This document shows positions 54,273 through 63,027 of a stretch of DNA of 64,000 nucleotides, one piece after another. The position numbers and the translations under genes are program-made. The notes beneath the pieces are model-generated. The model was not told where the DNA came from and made no database searches. It worked only from the letters and a program-made list of their open reading frames with translations. Numbering within the stretch: the stretch's first letter is position 1; every line of letters begins with the position of its first letter. The stretch comes from Oscillospiraceae bacterium. Its GTDB lineage: Bacteria > Bacillota > Clostridia > Oscillospirales > Oscillospiraceae. Where the stretch lies: positions 3,059,279 through 3,123,278 of the forward strand of contig AP025583.1 of the NCBI GenBank assembly GCA_022846095.1, read 5' to 3'.

Positions 54273-54563
54273 ATGGCAAGCGAAAAGATCCCCCTGACCT
54301 ACAAGGGTCACCCCCTTCGCCGGAAGGACAATTTAATTTACTACGGCAGCATGGCCGATAAGTATATCATCATGCTCCAGGTGCTGGACAGCAAAAAGGT
54401 GCAGGATCTGGACGTGGCCACCAAGGTATCCGTTCAGCTCCAGCTCACCGACCCCGACCTGAAGAGCCGGGACCGGGTGGTCAAAAAGAGCGAGAAGGAC
54501 AGCCTGTACAGCGCCATGGACGTGGGCGCCATCTGGCTGGACCGCGCCCTGTCGGGCAAGTAA
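54273..54563 (+). CDS. Conserved hypothetical protein, 96 aa
   Basis: A small soluble protein with no recognised motif. It opens MASEKIPLTYKGHPLRRKDNLIYYG and includes YIIMLQVLDSKKVQDLDVATKVSVQLQLTDP, which looks like a beta-rich core, then a Lys/Asp-rich region. The ATG follows TGAGGAGG and the promoter is near consensus, so expression is probably strong and constitutive. It lies just upstream of the SH3/NlpC hydrolase and could be co-transcribed across a weak hairpin. The function is not deducible. Confidence 0.82.
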   Translation: MASEKIPLTYKGHPLRRKDNLIYYGSMADKYIIMLQVLDSKKVQDLDVATKVSVQLQLTDPDLKSRDRVVKKSEKDSLYSAMDVGAIWLDRALSGK

Positions 54564-54591
54564 GCGGAACGCTCCGCACGAAAGAGAACAC

Positions 54592-54611
54592 GGCGCGCCT
54601 CGCGGCGCGCC
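54592..54611 (+). terminator. Weak hairpin between the 96-aa gene and the NlpC/P60 gene
   Basis: GGCGCGCC-TCGC-GGCGCGCC is a perfect stem without a T tract, so read-through into the hydrolase gene is possible. Confidence 0.4.
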
Positions 54612-54636
54612 CCACTTTGAACGGAGGAAAAAGCCG

Positions 54637-55545
54637 ATGATACAGCCCGCTAAGCTCCTGCGCACCGCCGTGCTCACCGCCGCCCTCACCTGCCTTTGCA
54701 TTGTGGGGGCGTCCGCCGCCAGCCTGGGCGTGGGAACCGTGGAGGCCGACGCGCTCCGCCTGCGCGATGCCGCCGCCGCCGACGGCGCCATTCTCGCCAC
54801 CGCCGCCAAGGGCGACGCCGTCATCATCCTGGAGGATGCCGGCAACAACTGGTACAAGGTGGACTACAAGTCCGTGGAGGGCTACATGTCCGGCGAGTAC
54901 CTCACCGTGTCCGAGAAGGCCGACGTGGCCATCGGCTACGGCCTGGTCCAGACCGACGGCGCCACCCTGAACATGCGCTCCGGCCCGGGCACCAGCTACG
55001 ACAAGGTGGCCGTGCTCAGCAACGGCGCCGTGGTGGACATCGTGGGCATCGACAGCGGCTGGTACAAGGTCTCCTACAAGGGCTCCACCGGGTACGTCAG
55101 CAGCGAGTTCATGATCACCGTCAAGGACTCCGCCGGCTCCCGCGGAGACGGCACCGTGGCCGCCGCCGACACCAGCATGGGCCAGCAGATTGTGGACTAC
55201 GCCAAGCAGTTTTTGGGCACACCCTACTCCTGGGGCGGCAACGGCCCCAACTCCTTCGACTGCTCGGGCTTTACCAAGTACGTGTACGCCCATTTCGGGT
55301 ACACCCTCAACCGCACCGCCACCGACCAGCTCTCCAACGGCACCTCGGTGTCCAAGGGCGAGCTGCAGGTGGGCGACCTGGTGTTCTTCAAGGCCAACAC
55401 CTCCAAGCCCGTGTCCCACGTGGGCATCTACATCGGCGGCGGGCAGTTCATCCACGCCTCCACCAATACATACACCGTGAAGATCGACAACCTGGACTCC
55501 GGCTACTACAGCCGCGTCTACGTGTACGGCCGCCACGTCCTGTAA
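54637..55545 (+). CDS. Secreted peptidoglycan hydrolase: two SH3b domains plus NlpC/P60
   Basis: A 302-residue exported protein. The signal peptide (1-27, cleaved after GASA) is followed by two bacterial SH3 domains (about 30-92, ALRLRDAAAADGAIL; 100-165, TLNMRSGPGTSYDKVAVLSNG) and an NlpC/P60 endopeptidase (185-302). The catalytic residues are C209 in FDCSGFTKYVYAHFG, H261 in SHVGIYIGGG and H273 in FIHAST. It cleaves stem peptides during wall turnover or cell separation. The ATG follows CGGAGG. Unlike the other NlpC/P60 protein here, it is fully secreted. Confidence 0.95.
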   Translation: MIQPAKLLRTAVLTAALTCLCIVGASAASLGVGTVEADALRLRDAAAADGAILATAAKGDAVIILEDAGNNWYKVDYKSVEGYMSGEYLTVSEKADVAIGYGLVQTDGATLNMRSGPGTSYDKVAVLSNGAVVDIVGIDSGWYKVSYKGSTGYVSSEFMITVKDSAGSRGDGTVAAADTSMGQQIVDYAKQFLGTPYSWGGNGPNSFDCSGFTKYVYAHFGYTLNRTATDQLSNGTSVSKGELQVGDLVFFKANTSKPVSHVGIYIGGGQFIHASTNTYTVKIDNLDSGYYSRVYVYGRHVL

Positions 55546-55604
55546 AATTTAACCGAGATCCGATTTTTAATCTGGATTATTTATTTGGAATATGCTATCA
55601 TGGT

Positions 55605-55639
55605 GCGCGGAGCGGGAACTCGCTCCGCGCGCCTTTTTT
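55605..55639 (+). terminator. Terminator after the SH3/NlpC gene
   Basis: GCGCGGAGCG / CGCTCCGCGC with a six-base loop, then GCC and six T. Confidence 0.88.
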
Positions 55640-55690
55640 CTCCGGGAGGAAGGCCGCGCCTACTTTCACGAGAGAGGGGAGCCGTCCGCC

Positions 55691-56674
55691 ATGAGCGACC
55701 GCCGCAGGCAGCTTTCCGGCCATCTGCTGGCCCTGTTCACCGTCACGGTCTGGGGCACCATCTTTATCTCCACAAAGGTGCTCCAGCGGCGGTTCCAGCC
55801 CATGGAGCTGCTGGTCTTCCGCTTCGCGCTGGCCTGGCTTGTGCTGTTCCTGTGCTCCCCCAGGCCCTTGAAGCCCCGCGCCCCGCGGGAGGAGCTGTGC
55901 TTCGTGGGGGCCGGCTTCTCCGGCCTGACCCTCTATTTCCTGCTCCAGAACCTGGCCCTGACCCACACGCTGGCCTCCAACGTGGGGATCATCCTCTCGG
56001 CGGCCCCCATGTTCACCGCCCTGTCCTTCTGGGCCCTGCGCATGGCGCCCCGGCCCCGGCCCGCCTTCTTCGTGGGCTTCGGCGTGGCCATGTGCGGCAT
56101 CGTGCTGATCACCTTCTCCGGCGGCGGGGCGATGGAGTTTAACCCCCTGGGCGACCTGTTCTCCCTGGGCGCGGCCCTGGCCTGGGCGGCCTACTCGGTG
56201 TTTATGGCCAAGCTGCACGATTTGCCCTACACCAACGTGCAGGCCACCCGCAAGGTCTTTTTCTGGGGGCTGGTATGCGCCCTGCCCGCGCTGCCCTTCC
56301 TCCGCGTGGATCTCTCGCCGGCCCGCTTCGCCGACCCGCTGATGCTGGGCAACCTCCTGTTCCTGGCCGTGCTGGCCTCTGCCGTGTGCTACATGACCTG
56401 GAACGCCGCCCTCAAGAGCATCGGCAGCGTCACCGCCAACGTATACGTGTACCTGAGCCCGGTCATCACCCTCATCGCCTCGGCCATCTTCCTGGGGGAG
56501 CCCATTACCGCCCGGGCCGTGGGGGCCATCGCCCTTATCCTGGCGGGTCTGTGGCTGTCCCAGTGGCGGGGCGGCCCCGCCCTGCTGGCCGCGCTGCGGG
56601 CGCGCCGGGCGCGCAAGCAGCTCCTCCGGGCTTTCCGGGGGAAACACAAAAAAGAATTGGAGGACATTTCATGA
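55691..56674 (+). CDS. EamA (DMT) family transporter
   Basis: A 327-residue inner-membrane protein with ten helices arranged as two EamA repeats (LFTVTVWGTIFISTKVL...; second repeat GDLFSLGAALAWAAYSVFMAKL and SVTANVYVYLSPVITLIASAIFLGEPIT). Such drug/metabolite transporters export amino acids, nucleosides or other small molecules. The C-terminal tail is Arg/Lys-rich. The ATG is preceded by AGAGGGGAG. Its stop overlaps the ATG of the methyltransferase gene (ATGA), so they are translationally coupled. Confidence 0.9.
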   Translation: MSDRRRQLSGHLLALFTVTVWGTIFISTKVLQRRFQPMELLVFRFALAWLVLFLCSPRPLKPRAPREELCFVGAGFSGLTLYFLLQNLALTHTLASNVGIILSAAPMFTALSFWALRMAPRPRPAFFVGFGVAMCGIVLITFSGGGAMEFNPLGDLFSLGAALAWAAYSVFMAKLHDLPYTNVQATRKVFFWGLVCALPALPFLRVDLSPARFADPLMLGNLLFLAVLASAVCYMTWNAALKSIGSVTANVYVYLSPVITLIASAIFLGEPITARAVGAIALILAGLWLSQWRGGPALLAALRARRARKQLLRAFRGKHKKELEDIS

Positions 56675-57465
56675 GCTATTTTCAGGAGAACAAGGCCGCC
56701 TGGGAAGAGGCCTTCGATCACAGGCACCCCGGCTGGGGGGAGGCGAACCACGAGCGCCTGCTGCAGGAGGAGCTCCCCTTCTTCTGCCCCGACGTGGCGC
56801 AGGTGCTGCGCTCCATGGACCTTGCCGGCAAGGACGTGGCCCAGTTCTGCTGCAACAATGGGCGCGAGCTGCTCTCCCTCATGCAGCTGGGCCCCAGGAG
56901 CGGGACCGGCTTCGACATCGCGGAGAACATCGTCGCCCAGGCGGCGGACACCGCCGAAAAGGCGGGGATCGGCAACTGCCGGTTCGTCGCCTGCAACATC
57001 CTGGACATGCCCGGGCAGTACTTCGGCTGCTTTGACTTTATCTTCTTCACCATTGGGGCCATCACCTGGTTTGAGGATTTAGCGCCCCTTTTCCAGACCG
57101 TCTCCCGCTGCCTGCGCCCCGGCGGCCTGCTGCTGATCCACGACTTCCACCCGGTCATGAACATGCTGCCCATGCCCGGCGAGCCCGCGTTTGACGCCGC
57201 GCACCCGGACCGGATCGCCTACTCCTATTTCCGCAAGGAGCCCTGGATTGAGAACGAGGGCATGGGGTACATGTCGGAGCAGTACGCCTCCAAGACCTTC
57301 ACCAGCTTCTCCCACACCCTCTCCGCCATCGTCAACGCCGTGTGCGGCGCCGGCCTGGCCCTCACCCGGCTGGACGAGTTCGACTACGACGTGGGCCTGT
57401 CCGACGTATACGACGGCATGGGCTTCCCCCTCTCCTACCTGCTGACTGCGGAGAAACGGGCGTAA
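56671..57465 (+). CDS. Class I SAM-dependent methyltransferase
   Basis: A cytosolic enzyme of 264 residues. The SAM-binding region reads VAQFCCNNGRELLSLMQLGPRSGTGFDIAENIVAQAADTA (motif I with CCNNGRE instead of the usual GxGxG), FVACNILDMP (motif II) and FDFIFFTIGAITWFEDL, PGGLLLIHDFHP. It resembles Ubie/Methyltransf_11 enzymes. The substrate is unknown; coupling to the EamA exporter hints that the methylated product could be exported, which is inference. The start follows TTGGAGGAC and overlaps the upstream stop by four bases. Confidence 0.88.
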   Translation: MSYFQENKAAWEEAFDHRHPGWGEANHERLLQEELPFFCPDVAQVLRSMDLAGKDVAQFCCNNGRELLSLMQLGPRSGTGFDIAENIVAQAADTAEKAGIGNCRFVACNILDMPGQYFGCFDFIFFTIGAITWFEDLAPLFQTVSRCLRPGGLLLIHDFHPVMNMLPMPGEPAFDAAHPDRIAYSYFRKEPWIENEGMGYMSEQYASKTFTSFSHTLSAIVNAVCGAGLALTRLDEFDYDVGLSDVYDGMGFPLSYLLTAEKRA

Positions 57466-57482
57466 ACGGGCAAAACGGATAC

Positions 57483-57519
57483 AAAAAGAGACGTGACCCG
57501 CGGGTCACGCCTCTTTTTT
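57483..57519. terminator. Bidirectional terminator
   Basis: AAAAAGAG-CGTGACCCG-CGGGTCACG-CCTCTTTTT forms a symmetric hairpin between the methyltransferase and the 132-aa gene. Confidence 0.88.
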
Positions 57520-57523
57520 ACGC

Positions 57524-57922
57524 TTACTCCTGGGGCTTGTCGCCGTCCGAGCAGCCGCAGCCGCAGTCGTGGATGTGGGTGACGTTGTCCTCCTCAGGGG
57601 GGACCTCAGTGTCCACGGGGGGGATGTCGGCGTCCTTGATGTCGCTCTCCGCCTTGAGCTCGTTAATCTTCGCCCGGTTCTCCTCGATGTTGATCTTGGA
57701 GGAGGTGATCTTCTCGCACAGGGCCACATAGGCGGCATCGGGAGCCATGCCGCGCTCGGCGTAGTACAGCTTGCCAATCTCAATATACGCCTTTTTAATG
57801 GCGTCCTCCTCGCTGGTGTTGGCCAGGTTGAGCTTGGCGATCTCCATCAGCTGCTTGGACTTGGCCACGCCTGCCTGGGCCAGATCCATGGTTTTATCCC
57901 TCAACTCGTCAAAAAATGCCAT
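57524..57922 (-). CDS. Conserved hypothetical protein with C-terminal Cys motif, 132 aa
   Basis: A soluble, mostly helical protein with a predicted coiled coil over residues 1-95 (FFDELRDKTMDLAQAGVAKSKQLMEIAKLN, KKAYIEIGKLYYAERG). It ends in an acidic stretch and HIHDCGCGCSDGDKPQE, a possible metal site. I know no function; zinc-ribbon proteins of this size occur in many Clostridia. The ATG follows AAGGAGG. Confidence 0.85.
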   Translation of the reverse strand: MAFFDELRDKTMDLAQAGVAKSKQLMEIAKLNLANTSEEDAIKKAYIEIGKLYYAERGMAPDAAYVALCEKITSSKINIEENRAKINELKAESDIKDADIPPVDTEVPPEEDNVTHIHDCGCGCSDGDKPQE

Positions 57923-58022
57923 ATCTAAGTCCTCCTTAAAACGTACGCTTTCTGGAATCTGGCCTTATTCTATACCCCTTTTCCTTGGAGCGCAAGCCAT
58001 TGAGGCCCGATTTAATCCTTTT

Positions 58023-59396
58023 TTAACCCCCGCTTAAGGTGATTGCCTTCCCGGCGTCCGGATCCCCGGCCAGGCTGCGGCGCCACCGGCCGGAGCGGCA
58101 GTACCACCAGCCCACGGGCACCGAGCTGGCCGGGGCCAGGGCGCAGGCCAGGAACACGCCGGGCGCGCCCCAGATCCGCTCGAACAGGACGGCCAGCACC
58201 AGGCGCACCACGATGCAGTTGAGGAAGGAGTTGAGCATTACGAAGACGGTGTGCCCCGCGCCGGTGGCCAGGGTGTTGTAGGTGAGGAAGCCCGCGTAGA
58301 AGAGCTGGGCCACGATCTCAATGCGCAGGTTCAGCGCCGCCCAGCGCCGCACCTCCGGCTCGGCCGAAAAGACGGCGGCCAGCTGGGGGGCGAAAAGCTC
58401 GGAGACGAGGATCAGGCAGGCCCCCAAAAGCAGGGTAATTTTCATGCAGGTGCGCATGACCTCCCTCGCCCTGTCGTAGCGCCCGGCCCCCAGGCACTGG
58501 GCGATCATGGTGGCCGCGCCGCTGGTCATGGCGCTGATGAAGAGCTGGCAGAAGTCCTTGATCTTGTTGCTCACGCCGTTGCCCGCCGACACGTCCACGC
58601 CGTAGCGGTTGATGAGGAAGGCCACGGCCAGCCAGGATACGCTGGCGATGGTCCACTGCAACGCGGTGGGCAGGCCCAGGCGGAGGATTTTTCCCGCCAG
58701 CTGCGCGGTGGGGCGCAGATAGGCCGCCGTAAAGCCCAGCCGGACCCGGTGGCGCAGGACGAAGCCCAATGCGGCGGCGAAGGCGGCCCCCTGGGCGATG
58801 AGGGTGGCCAGGGCCGCGCCCTCCACCCCCCGGCCCAGTCCCGCCACGAACAGCAGGTCCAGCGCCACGTTGAGCGCGGTGGACAGCAGCACGAAATACA
58901 GCGGCGTCCTGGAGTTGCCCACGGCCCGCAGGATGGCGGACAGGGCGTTGTAGCCGAAGATGAAGAAGAGCCCCCAGGCGCAGATGCCCAGGTAGGCCGC
59001 GGCCTCCTCCAGGGCCGGGGCGCCCAGCAGCACCAGCAGACCCCGGGCGGAGGCGGAGAACACCGCCGCCCCGGCCACCCCCACCACGCCGCACAGGGTG
59101 AACAGGGTGCCGGAGGCCCGCTTGCGGTTCTCCTCGTCCCCGCTGCCGAAGTACTGGCCGATGAGGATGTTGCCCCCCACGGTCAGGCCGATGGCGATCT
59201 GGGTGAGCAGGTTCATAATCAGGCTGGCGTTGTTGATGGCGGAGATGCCGGCGTTGCCGATAAAACGCCCGGCGATGATGATGTCCGCAATGCTGTACAC
59301 AGATTGCAAAAGGCTGGAGCACACCAGCGGCACCGAGTAGCGCACCAGCCGCCCGGCGACGCTCCCTTGGGTCAGATCCTGCTGCAGCGCGGCCAT
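58023..59396 (-). CDS. MATE-family exporter 3
   Basis: A 457-residue membrane protein with twelve helices; RYSVPLVCSSLLQSVYSIADIIIAGRFIGNAGISAINNASLI begins the first half, RLGLPTALQWTIASVSWLAVAFLINRYGVD the second. It differs in sequence from the other two MATE proteins. The start is ATG 59396, with GGGAGGGGGG upstream. No regulator gene is next to it. It lies between the 132-aa gene and the recombinase-interrupted collagen-like gene. Confidence 0.93.
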   Translation of the reverse strand: MAALQQDLTQGSVAGRLVRYSVPLVCSSLLQSVYSIADIIIAGRFIGNAGISAINNASLIMNLLTQIAIGLTVGGNILIGQYFGSGDEENRKRASGTLFTLCGVVGVAGAAVFSASARGLLVLLGAPALEEAAAYLGICAWGLFFIFGYNALSAILRAVGNSRTPLYFVLLSTALNVALDLLFVAGLGRGVEGAALATLIAQGAAFAAALGFVLRHRVRLGFTAAYLRPTAQLAGKILRLGLPTALQWTIASVSWLAVAFLINRYGVDVSAGNGVSNKIKDFCQLFISAMTSGAATMIAQCLGAGRYDRAREVMRTCMKITLLLGACLILVSELFAPQLAAVFSAEPEVRRWAALNLRIEIVAQLFYAGFLTYNTLATGAGHTVFVMLNSFLNCIVVRLVLAVLFERIWGAPGVFLACALAPASSVPVGWWYCRSGRWRRSLAGDPDAGKAITLSGG

Positions 59397-59471
59397 AGGC
59401 CCGCCCCCCTCCCGGCTTCCTTTGATATACCCCAGTGTAATGAATCGGGCGGGCGGATGCAATCCCCACTA

Positions 59472-59504
59472 AAAAGTAAGCCCCTTACCGTGCGGTAAGG
59501 GGCG
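59472..59504 (-). terminator. Hairpin terminator downstream of the recombinase
   Basis: GCCCCTTACC-GTGC-GGTAAGGGGC is a perfect stem, and on the minus strand it is followed by TTACTTTTTA. It could end transcripts coming from the recombinase on that strand. Confidence 0.6.
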
Positions 59505-59548
59505 CAAATCTTCTTTCCCCGCATACCATGGGGTGGAGGTCATGCCAT

Positions 59549-59905
59549 ATGAATATTTTCCAGGGCAGGGAGTTCACTCCCTGTTATCCTGAGCGGCCGG
59601 ACCAGGGCCGTCCCGCCCAGAGCTGCGGCATACCGCAGCCCGGCCCGGGCTGTCCCTGCCCGCCCCCTTGTCCCCCGGTTCCCCCCTGTCCGCCGCCCTG
59701 CCCGCCCCCCTGTCCCCCGCAGCCCTGCCCGGGGCCCTGCACAGTGTCCGTCGTACCTATTCCCGGCCCCACCGGACCAACCGGCCCCCAGGGGCCCGCC
59801 GGCCCCATCGGCCCGCAGGGTCCCACCGGCGCCACGGGCGCCACAGGCTCCCAGGGCCCCGTGGGCGCTCAGGGACCGGCCGGGGCAACCGGAGCCACCG
59901 CTCCA
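59549..59905 (+). pseudogene. Collagen-like (GXX-repeat) protein gene, cut off by a recombinase element
   Basis: The frame from ATG 59549 (GGTGGAGG upstream) encodes a Cys/Pro cluster ([21 protein letters not shown]) and then about a dozen Gly-X-Y triplets ([35 protein letters not shown]). Such proteins form exosporium or surface filaments, as BclA does. At about 59900 the triplet pattern stops and the frame continues antisense to the serine-recombinase gene up to 60373, where it ends. The missing C-terminal domain is not found downstream of the recombinase. It is therefore truncated, or is interrupted by an element whose other junction is not obvious. Confidence 0.65.
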
Positions 59906-61422
59906 ACCCCCGGCGCGCCGCGCCGGGGATCCCGGAAGCGGAACGCCACCTCGATTCTGCCCCCCTCGAACACGCGCACGCCCTCCACCAGGGCGGCGAG
60001 CAGGCCCCGGTCCGGCCCGGGCGGCAGGCTGGGACCGACGGCCTGCTCCTCCCCGGCCCGCTCCAGCAGGGCGATCCCCGCCTCCACGGCGGCGCGGCGG
60101 GCGGCGAAGTCCGCCTTGAGCCTGCCGTACTCCTCCCGGGTGAGGGTCCCCTCCTTCCAGTCGGCGTACAGCCCGTCGCTGAGCCGCAGCAGCCTGGCCA
60201 GCTCCGCCCGGCGCCCCGCCAGCAGGGCGGAGGGCGTTTGCGCCTCCCGCGGGGACGCCCGCAGCGTCCCGCCGTCCAGCAGCTCCAGCTCGGCGCGCAC
60301 GGCGGCGCACACCGCCGCCTCCAGCGCGTCCCCCTGGATGCGGTGCCCGGTACAGGCGGCCTGCTCCCGGTAGGCCCGGCAGGCGTAGTACACCGTGCCC
60401 CGGGAGCTGCTGCGCCGCATGGCCCGCCCGCAGCCCCCGCACCTCACCAGCCCCGCCAGGAGGGCGGGCGGCCCTCCCCCCGCTGGGGCCTGGGCCCGCC
60501 GCCCCAGCAGGGCCTGTATGCGCGCCCAGTCCGCCCGCGAAAAGAGGGGCTCGTGGGTGTCACGCACCACGCACCAGGCCTCCTCCGGCTGGCGCACCCG
60601 GTCGTGGATCTTGTAGCTCACCGTGCGCTCCCGCCCCTGGACCATGTCCCCGGCGTACACCGGGCTGCGCAGGATCTCCCGCACCGTCTTGGGCCACCAC
60701 AGGCCCCCGTTCTCCGCCGTGTGGGGCCCCTGGTAGCGCAAGCCCTGCTCCCGCTTGTACCGGGCCGGGTTGGGCATCCCCATGGCGTTGAGCCGCCGGG
60801 CAATGGCCGCCGCCCCCTCCCCCGCCAGGGCCCAGCGCCCCATGAGGCGCACCACCTCCGCCGCCCCCGGGTCGGGCACCAGGCGGTTTTTGTCCGCCGG
60901 GTCCTTGGCGTAGCCGTAGGGGGCGAAGGCGCCGATGAACTCCCCCCGCCGCCGCTTCGTCTCAAAGGTGCGGCGCACGTCCTCCGAGGTCTTGGCGGCG
61001 TAGCGGTCGTTGAGGATGCCGTTGATGGGCACCTCCAGCCCGGTGACGGCGGCGGGGTCGTCGTAGGTGTCCACGTGGGGGCCGGACACCGAGATGAACC
61101 GCACCCCCAGCCGGGGGAACACCTCCTCCAGGTAGCGCCCCTGGTCGGCGTAGTTGCGGAACATGCGGGAGAGGCTCTTGCAGATCACGCAGTCCGCCCC
61201 GCCCCGCGCCAGGCACTCCAGCAGGGCCCGGAAGGCGGGGCGGCCGTCGTCGGTGCCGCTGCGCCCGTCGTCCACAAAGACCTCCGCCAGCTGCGCGCAC
61301 CCGGCCAGCCGCCGCGCCAGGTACTCCCGGATGATCTTCTCCTGGTTGACCACGCTGCGGCTCACGTCGCCGCCGTCCTCCCGGCTCAGGCGGATGTAGG
61401 CCGCCGCCCGCCACACCCTCAT
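59869..61422 (-). CDS. Large serine recombinase with recombinase zinc-ribbon domain
   Basis: A 517-residue enzyme. The catalytic domain (1-150) has [10 protein letters not shown] (nucleophile S13), [19 protein letters not shown] and [25 protein letters not shown] recombinase domain (170-290; [27 protein letters not shown]) and a zinc-ribbon (about 330-365; [24 protein letters not shown]) follow, then a coiled coil and the tail [21 protein letters not shown]. The last 18 or so residues come from antisense collagen-gene sequence, so the natural end may be slightly earlier. It overlaps a 41-residue micro-ORF at its start. It probably catalyses integration, excision or inversion of its own short element. 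Confidence 0.92.
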   Translation of the reverse strand: MRVWRAAAYIRLSREDGGDVSRSVVNQEKIIREYLARRLAGCAQLAEVFVDDGRSGTDDGRPAFRALLECLARGGADCVICKSLSRMFRNYADQGRYLEEVFPRLGVRFISVSGPHVDTYDDPAAVTGLEVPINGILNDRYAAKTSEDVRRTFETKRRRGEFIGAFAPYGYAKDPADKNRLVPDPGAAEVVRLMGRWALAGEGAAAIARRLNAMGMPNPARYKREQGLRYQGPHTAENGGLWWPKTVREILRSPVYAGDMVQGRERTVSYKIHDRVRQPEEAWCVVRDTHEPLFSRADWARIQALLGRRAQAPAGGGPPALLAGLVRCGGCGRAMRRSSSRGTVYYACRAYREQAACTGHRIQGDALEAAVCAAVRAELELLDGGTLRASPREAQTPSALLAGRRAELARLLRLSDGLYADWKEGTLTREEYGRLKADFAARRAAVEAGIALLERAGEEQAVGPSLPPGPDRGLLAALVEGVRVFEGGRIEVAFRFRDPRRGAPGVGAVAPVAPAGP

Positions 61423-61544
61423 TGCCCGCGCACCCCCTCCAGGTACGCGCGCACGCACTCCTCCAGCGTCCCGCCCCGCGCCGCGTAGCGGATCTCCACC
61501 GTAATTCCCCCGCACTGGAGGGTTTTGTCCCCCTTTTGCGCCAT
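61419..61544 (-). CDS. Micro-ORF coupled to the serine recombinase (41 aa)
   Basis: A small protein (MAQKGDKTLQCGGITVEIRYAARGG, then LEECVRAYLEG) with two cysteines, too short to assign. The ATG has GAGGTGAGG upstream, and its TGA stop overlaps the ATG of the recombinase (ATGA). The same micro-ORF/recombinase arrangement is found at the left edge of the window, but the two small proteins are not alike in sequence. Confidence 0.6.
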   Translation of the reverse strand: MAQKGDKTLQCGGITVEIRYAARGGTLEECVRAYLEGVRGQ

Positions 61545-61590
61545 ATGGCCTCACCTCGGGGCAGTATACGCCGCCCCGCCCGCCGGTATG

Positions 61591-63027
61591 CTACGGCGCC
61601 AACAGCCGGGTGCCCGGCCCCGCGGCAGTCACCCGGTCCGGGGGGACGCCCAGCCTGCGGGAGAGCAGCTCCAGCCCGGCGCAGCCGCAGCGCGCCCCCT
61701 GGCAGCGGCCCAGGCCAGCCCCCGTGCGGCGCTTTACGCCGTCCAGGGTCACCGCCGGGGGATCGGCCGCCAGCGCGTCCAGCACCTCCCCCTCGGACAC
61801 GGTGCAGCAGGGGCAGAGAATCGCCCCGTAGGCCGGGTTGCGCGCCACCGCCTGCGCCCGCGCCCCGGGGGAGAGATCCGCCATACGCAGGGGCGGTGTG
61901 CGGCGGGGGTTGAAGTCCGGGTTCTCCGCCGCCCCCAGCCGCCCCGCCGCCCAGCGGGCGGCGTACTCCCCCAGCTCCCGGGCGCAGGTGAGGCCCGGGG
62001 TCTTAATCCCCACGAAGCTCAGCAGCCCCGGCGCGCCCTCGTCGATGACGAAGCCCCGCAGGTCGGCCCCCGCGTCCCCCACCGAACGGGGGTTGGGCCG
62101 CACCGCGCCGAAGGAGCGGATGATCCGCCCGGCGGGCAGGCCGGGCAGGGCCAGCGCCGCCCACTCCAGCAGGGCCCGCTGCCCGGACCGGGTGGTGCGC
62201 GCGTCCCCGGGCCCCCCGGCCTCCGCCTCGGTGGGCCCGGCCAGCAGGGCGCCCCCCACCGTGGGCACCAGCGTGAAACCCTTGCCCTCCTCCGGCTCGC
62301 AGAACACCACCCGGCCCACCAGGCCCTCCTCCGCCGGATCCAGCACGAAGTACTCCCCCCGCGTGGGCGCGATGCGCCAGGCGGGCGGGCAGGCCAGATC
62401 CCGCACTTCGGCGGCGGACAGCCCGGCGCAGTTGACCACCGAGCGCGCGGTGTGCACGCTGTCCCCGGCGGTGAGCCGCCAGCCCTCCCCGGCCCGCTCC
62501 AGGCCGGTGACCGGGGCGTTGAAGCAGAAGCGCGCCCCGTTGGCCGCCGCGTTCTCGGCGGCGGCGTAGCACAGTTCCCAGGGCAGCACCGTCCCGGCGC
62601 TGGGCGCCCAAAGCCCGGCCTCCACCGCCGGGGACAGGTTGGGCTCCAGGGCCAGCGCCTCCTCCCGCCCCAGCAGGCGCAGGCCCTCCACCCCGTTTTG
62701 CAGGCCCTGCGCCAGCTTGCGCTCCAGCGACCGCCGCCCCTTGGGGCCGAAGCAGACCATCAGGGAGCCGCAGCCCTTCCAGCGCACCCCCAGCTCCCCG
62801 CACAGCGCGCCGAAGCCCGCCGCCGCCCGGACGCACATGGCCGCCTTCAGGGTGCCGGGGCGCTGGTCGTACCCGGCGTACACCACGGCGGTGTTGGCCC
62901 GGCTGATCCCGGTGCACACGTCCTCCCGGGCCTCCAGCACCGCCGTGCGCAGCCGGTAGCGCCCCAGCTCCCGGGCGGCGAAGCAGCCCAGCAGCCCCCC
63001 GCCGATCACCGCCACGTCCAAGTCCAT
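61591..63027 (-). CDS. FAD-dependent oxidoreductase with C-terminal [2Fe-2S] domain (GlpA-like)
   Basis: A 478-residue enzyme. The N-terminal DAO-type FAD fold starts MDLDVAVIGGGLLGCFAARELGRY and includes TGISRANTAVVYAGYD. At the C terminus about 80 residues form a BFD-like iron-sulfur module: ILCPCCTVSEGEVLDAL and GAGLGRCQGARCG supply four or more cysteines. This combination is seen in anaerobic glycerol-3-phosphate dehydrogenase GlpA and related L-2-hydroxyglutarate/amino-acid dehydrogenases. The substrate cannot be fixed from sequence. The start follows AAAGGAGG. No GlpB/GlpC partner is visible in the window. Confidence 0.85.
   Translation of the reverse strand: MDLDVAVIGGGLLGCFAARELGRYRLRTAVLEAREDVCTGISRANTAVVYAGYDQRPGTLKAAMCVRAAAGFGALCGELGVRWKGCGSLMVCFGPKGRRSLERKLAQGLQNGVEGLRLLGREEALALEPNLSPAVEAGLWAPSAGTVLPWELCYAAAENAAANGARFCFNAPVTGLERAGEGWRLTAGDSVHTARSVVNCAGLSAAEVRDLACPPAWRIAPTRGEYFVLDPAEEGLVGRVVFCEPEEGKGFTLVPTVGGALLAGPTEAEAGGPGDARTTRSGQRALLEWAALALPGLPAGRIIRSFGAVRPNPRSVGDAGADLRGFVIDEGAPGLLSFVGIKTPGLTCARELGEYAARWAAGRLGAAENPDFNPRRTPPLRMADLSPGARAQAVARNPAYGAILCPCCTVSEGEVLDALAADPPAVTLDGVKRRTGAGLGRCQGARCGCAGLELLSRRLGVPPDRVTAAGPGTRLLAP

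Noticed and set aside
59505..59548. A possible sporulation sigma-K promoter (CATACCAT) before the collagen-like gene
   Set aside because: It would place the transcription start on or after the ribosome-binding site, and no -35 matches.
59906..60373. Extension of the collagen-like frame to a 274-residue protein
   Set aside because: Past about 59905 the Gly-X-Y pattern is lost and the sequence is antisense to the recombinase coding region; treated as read-through of a broken gene.
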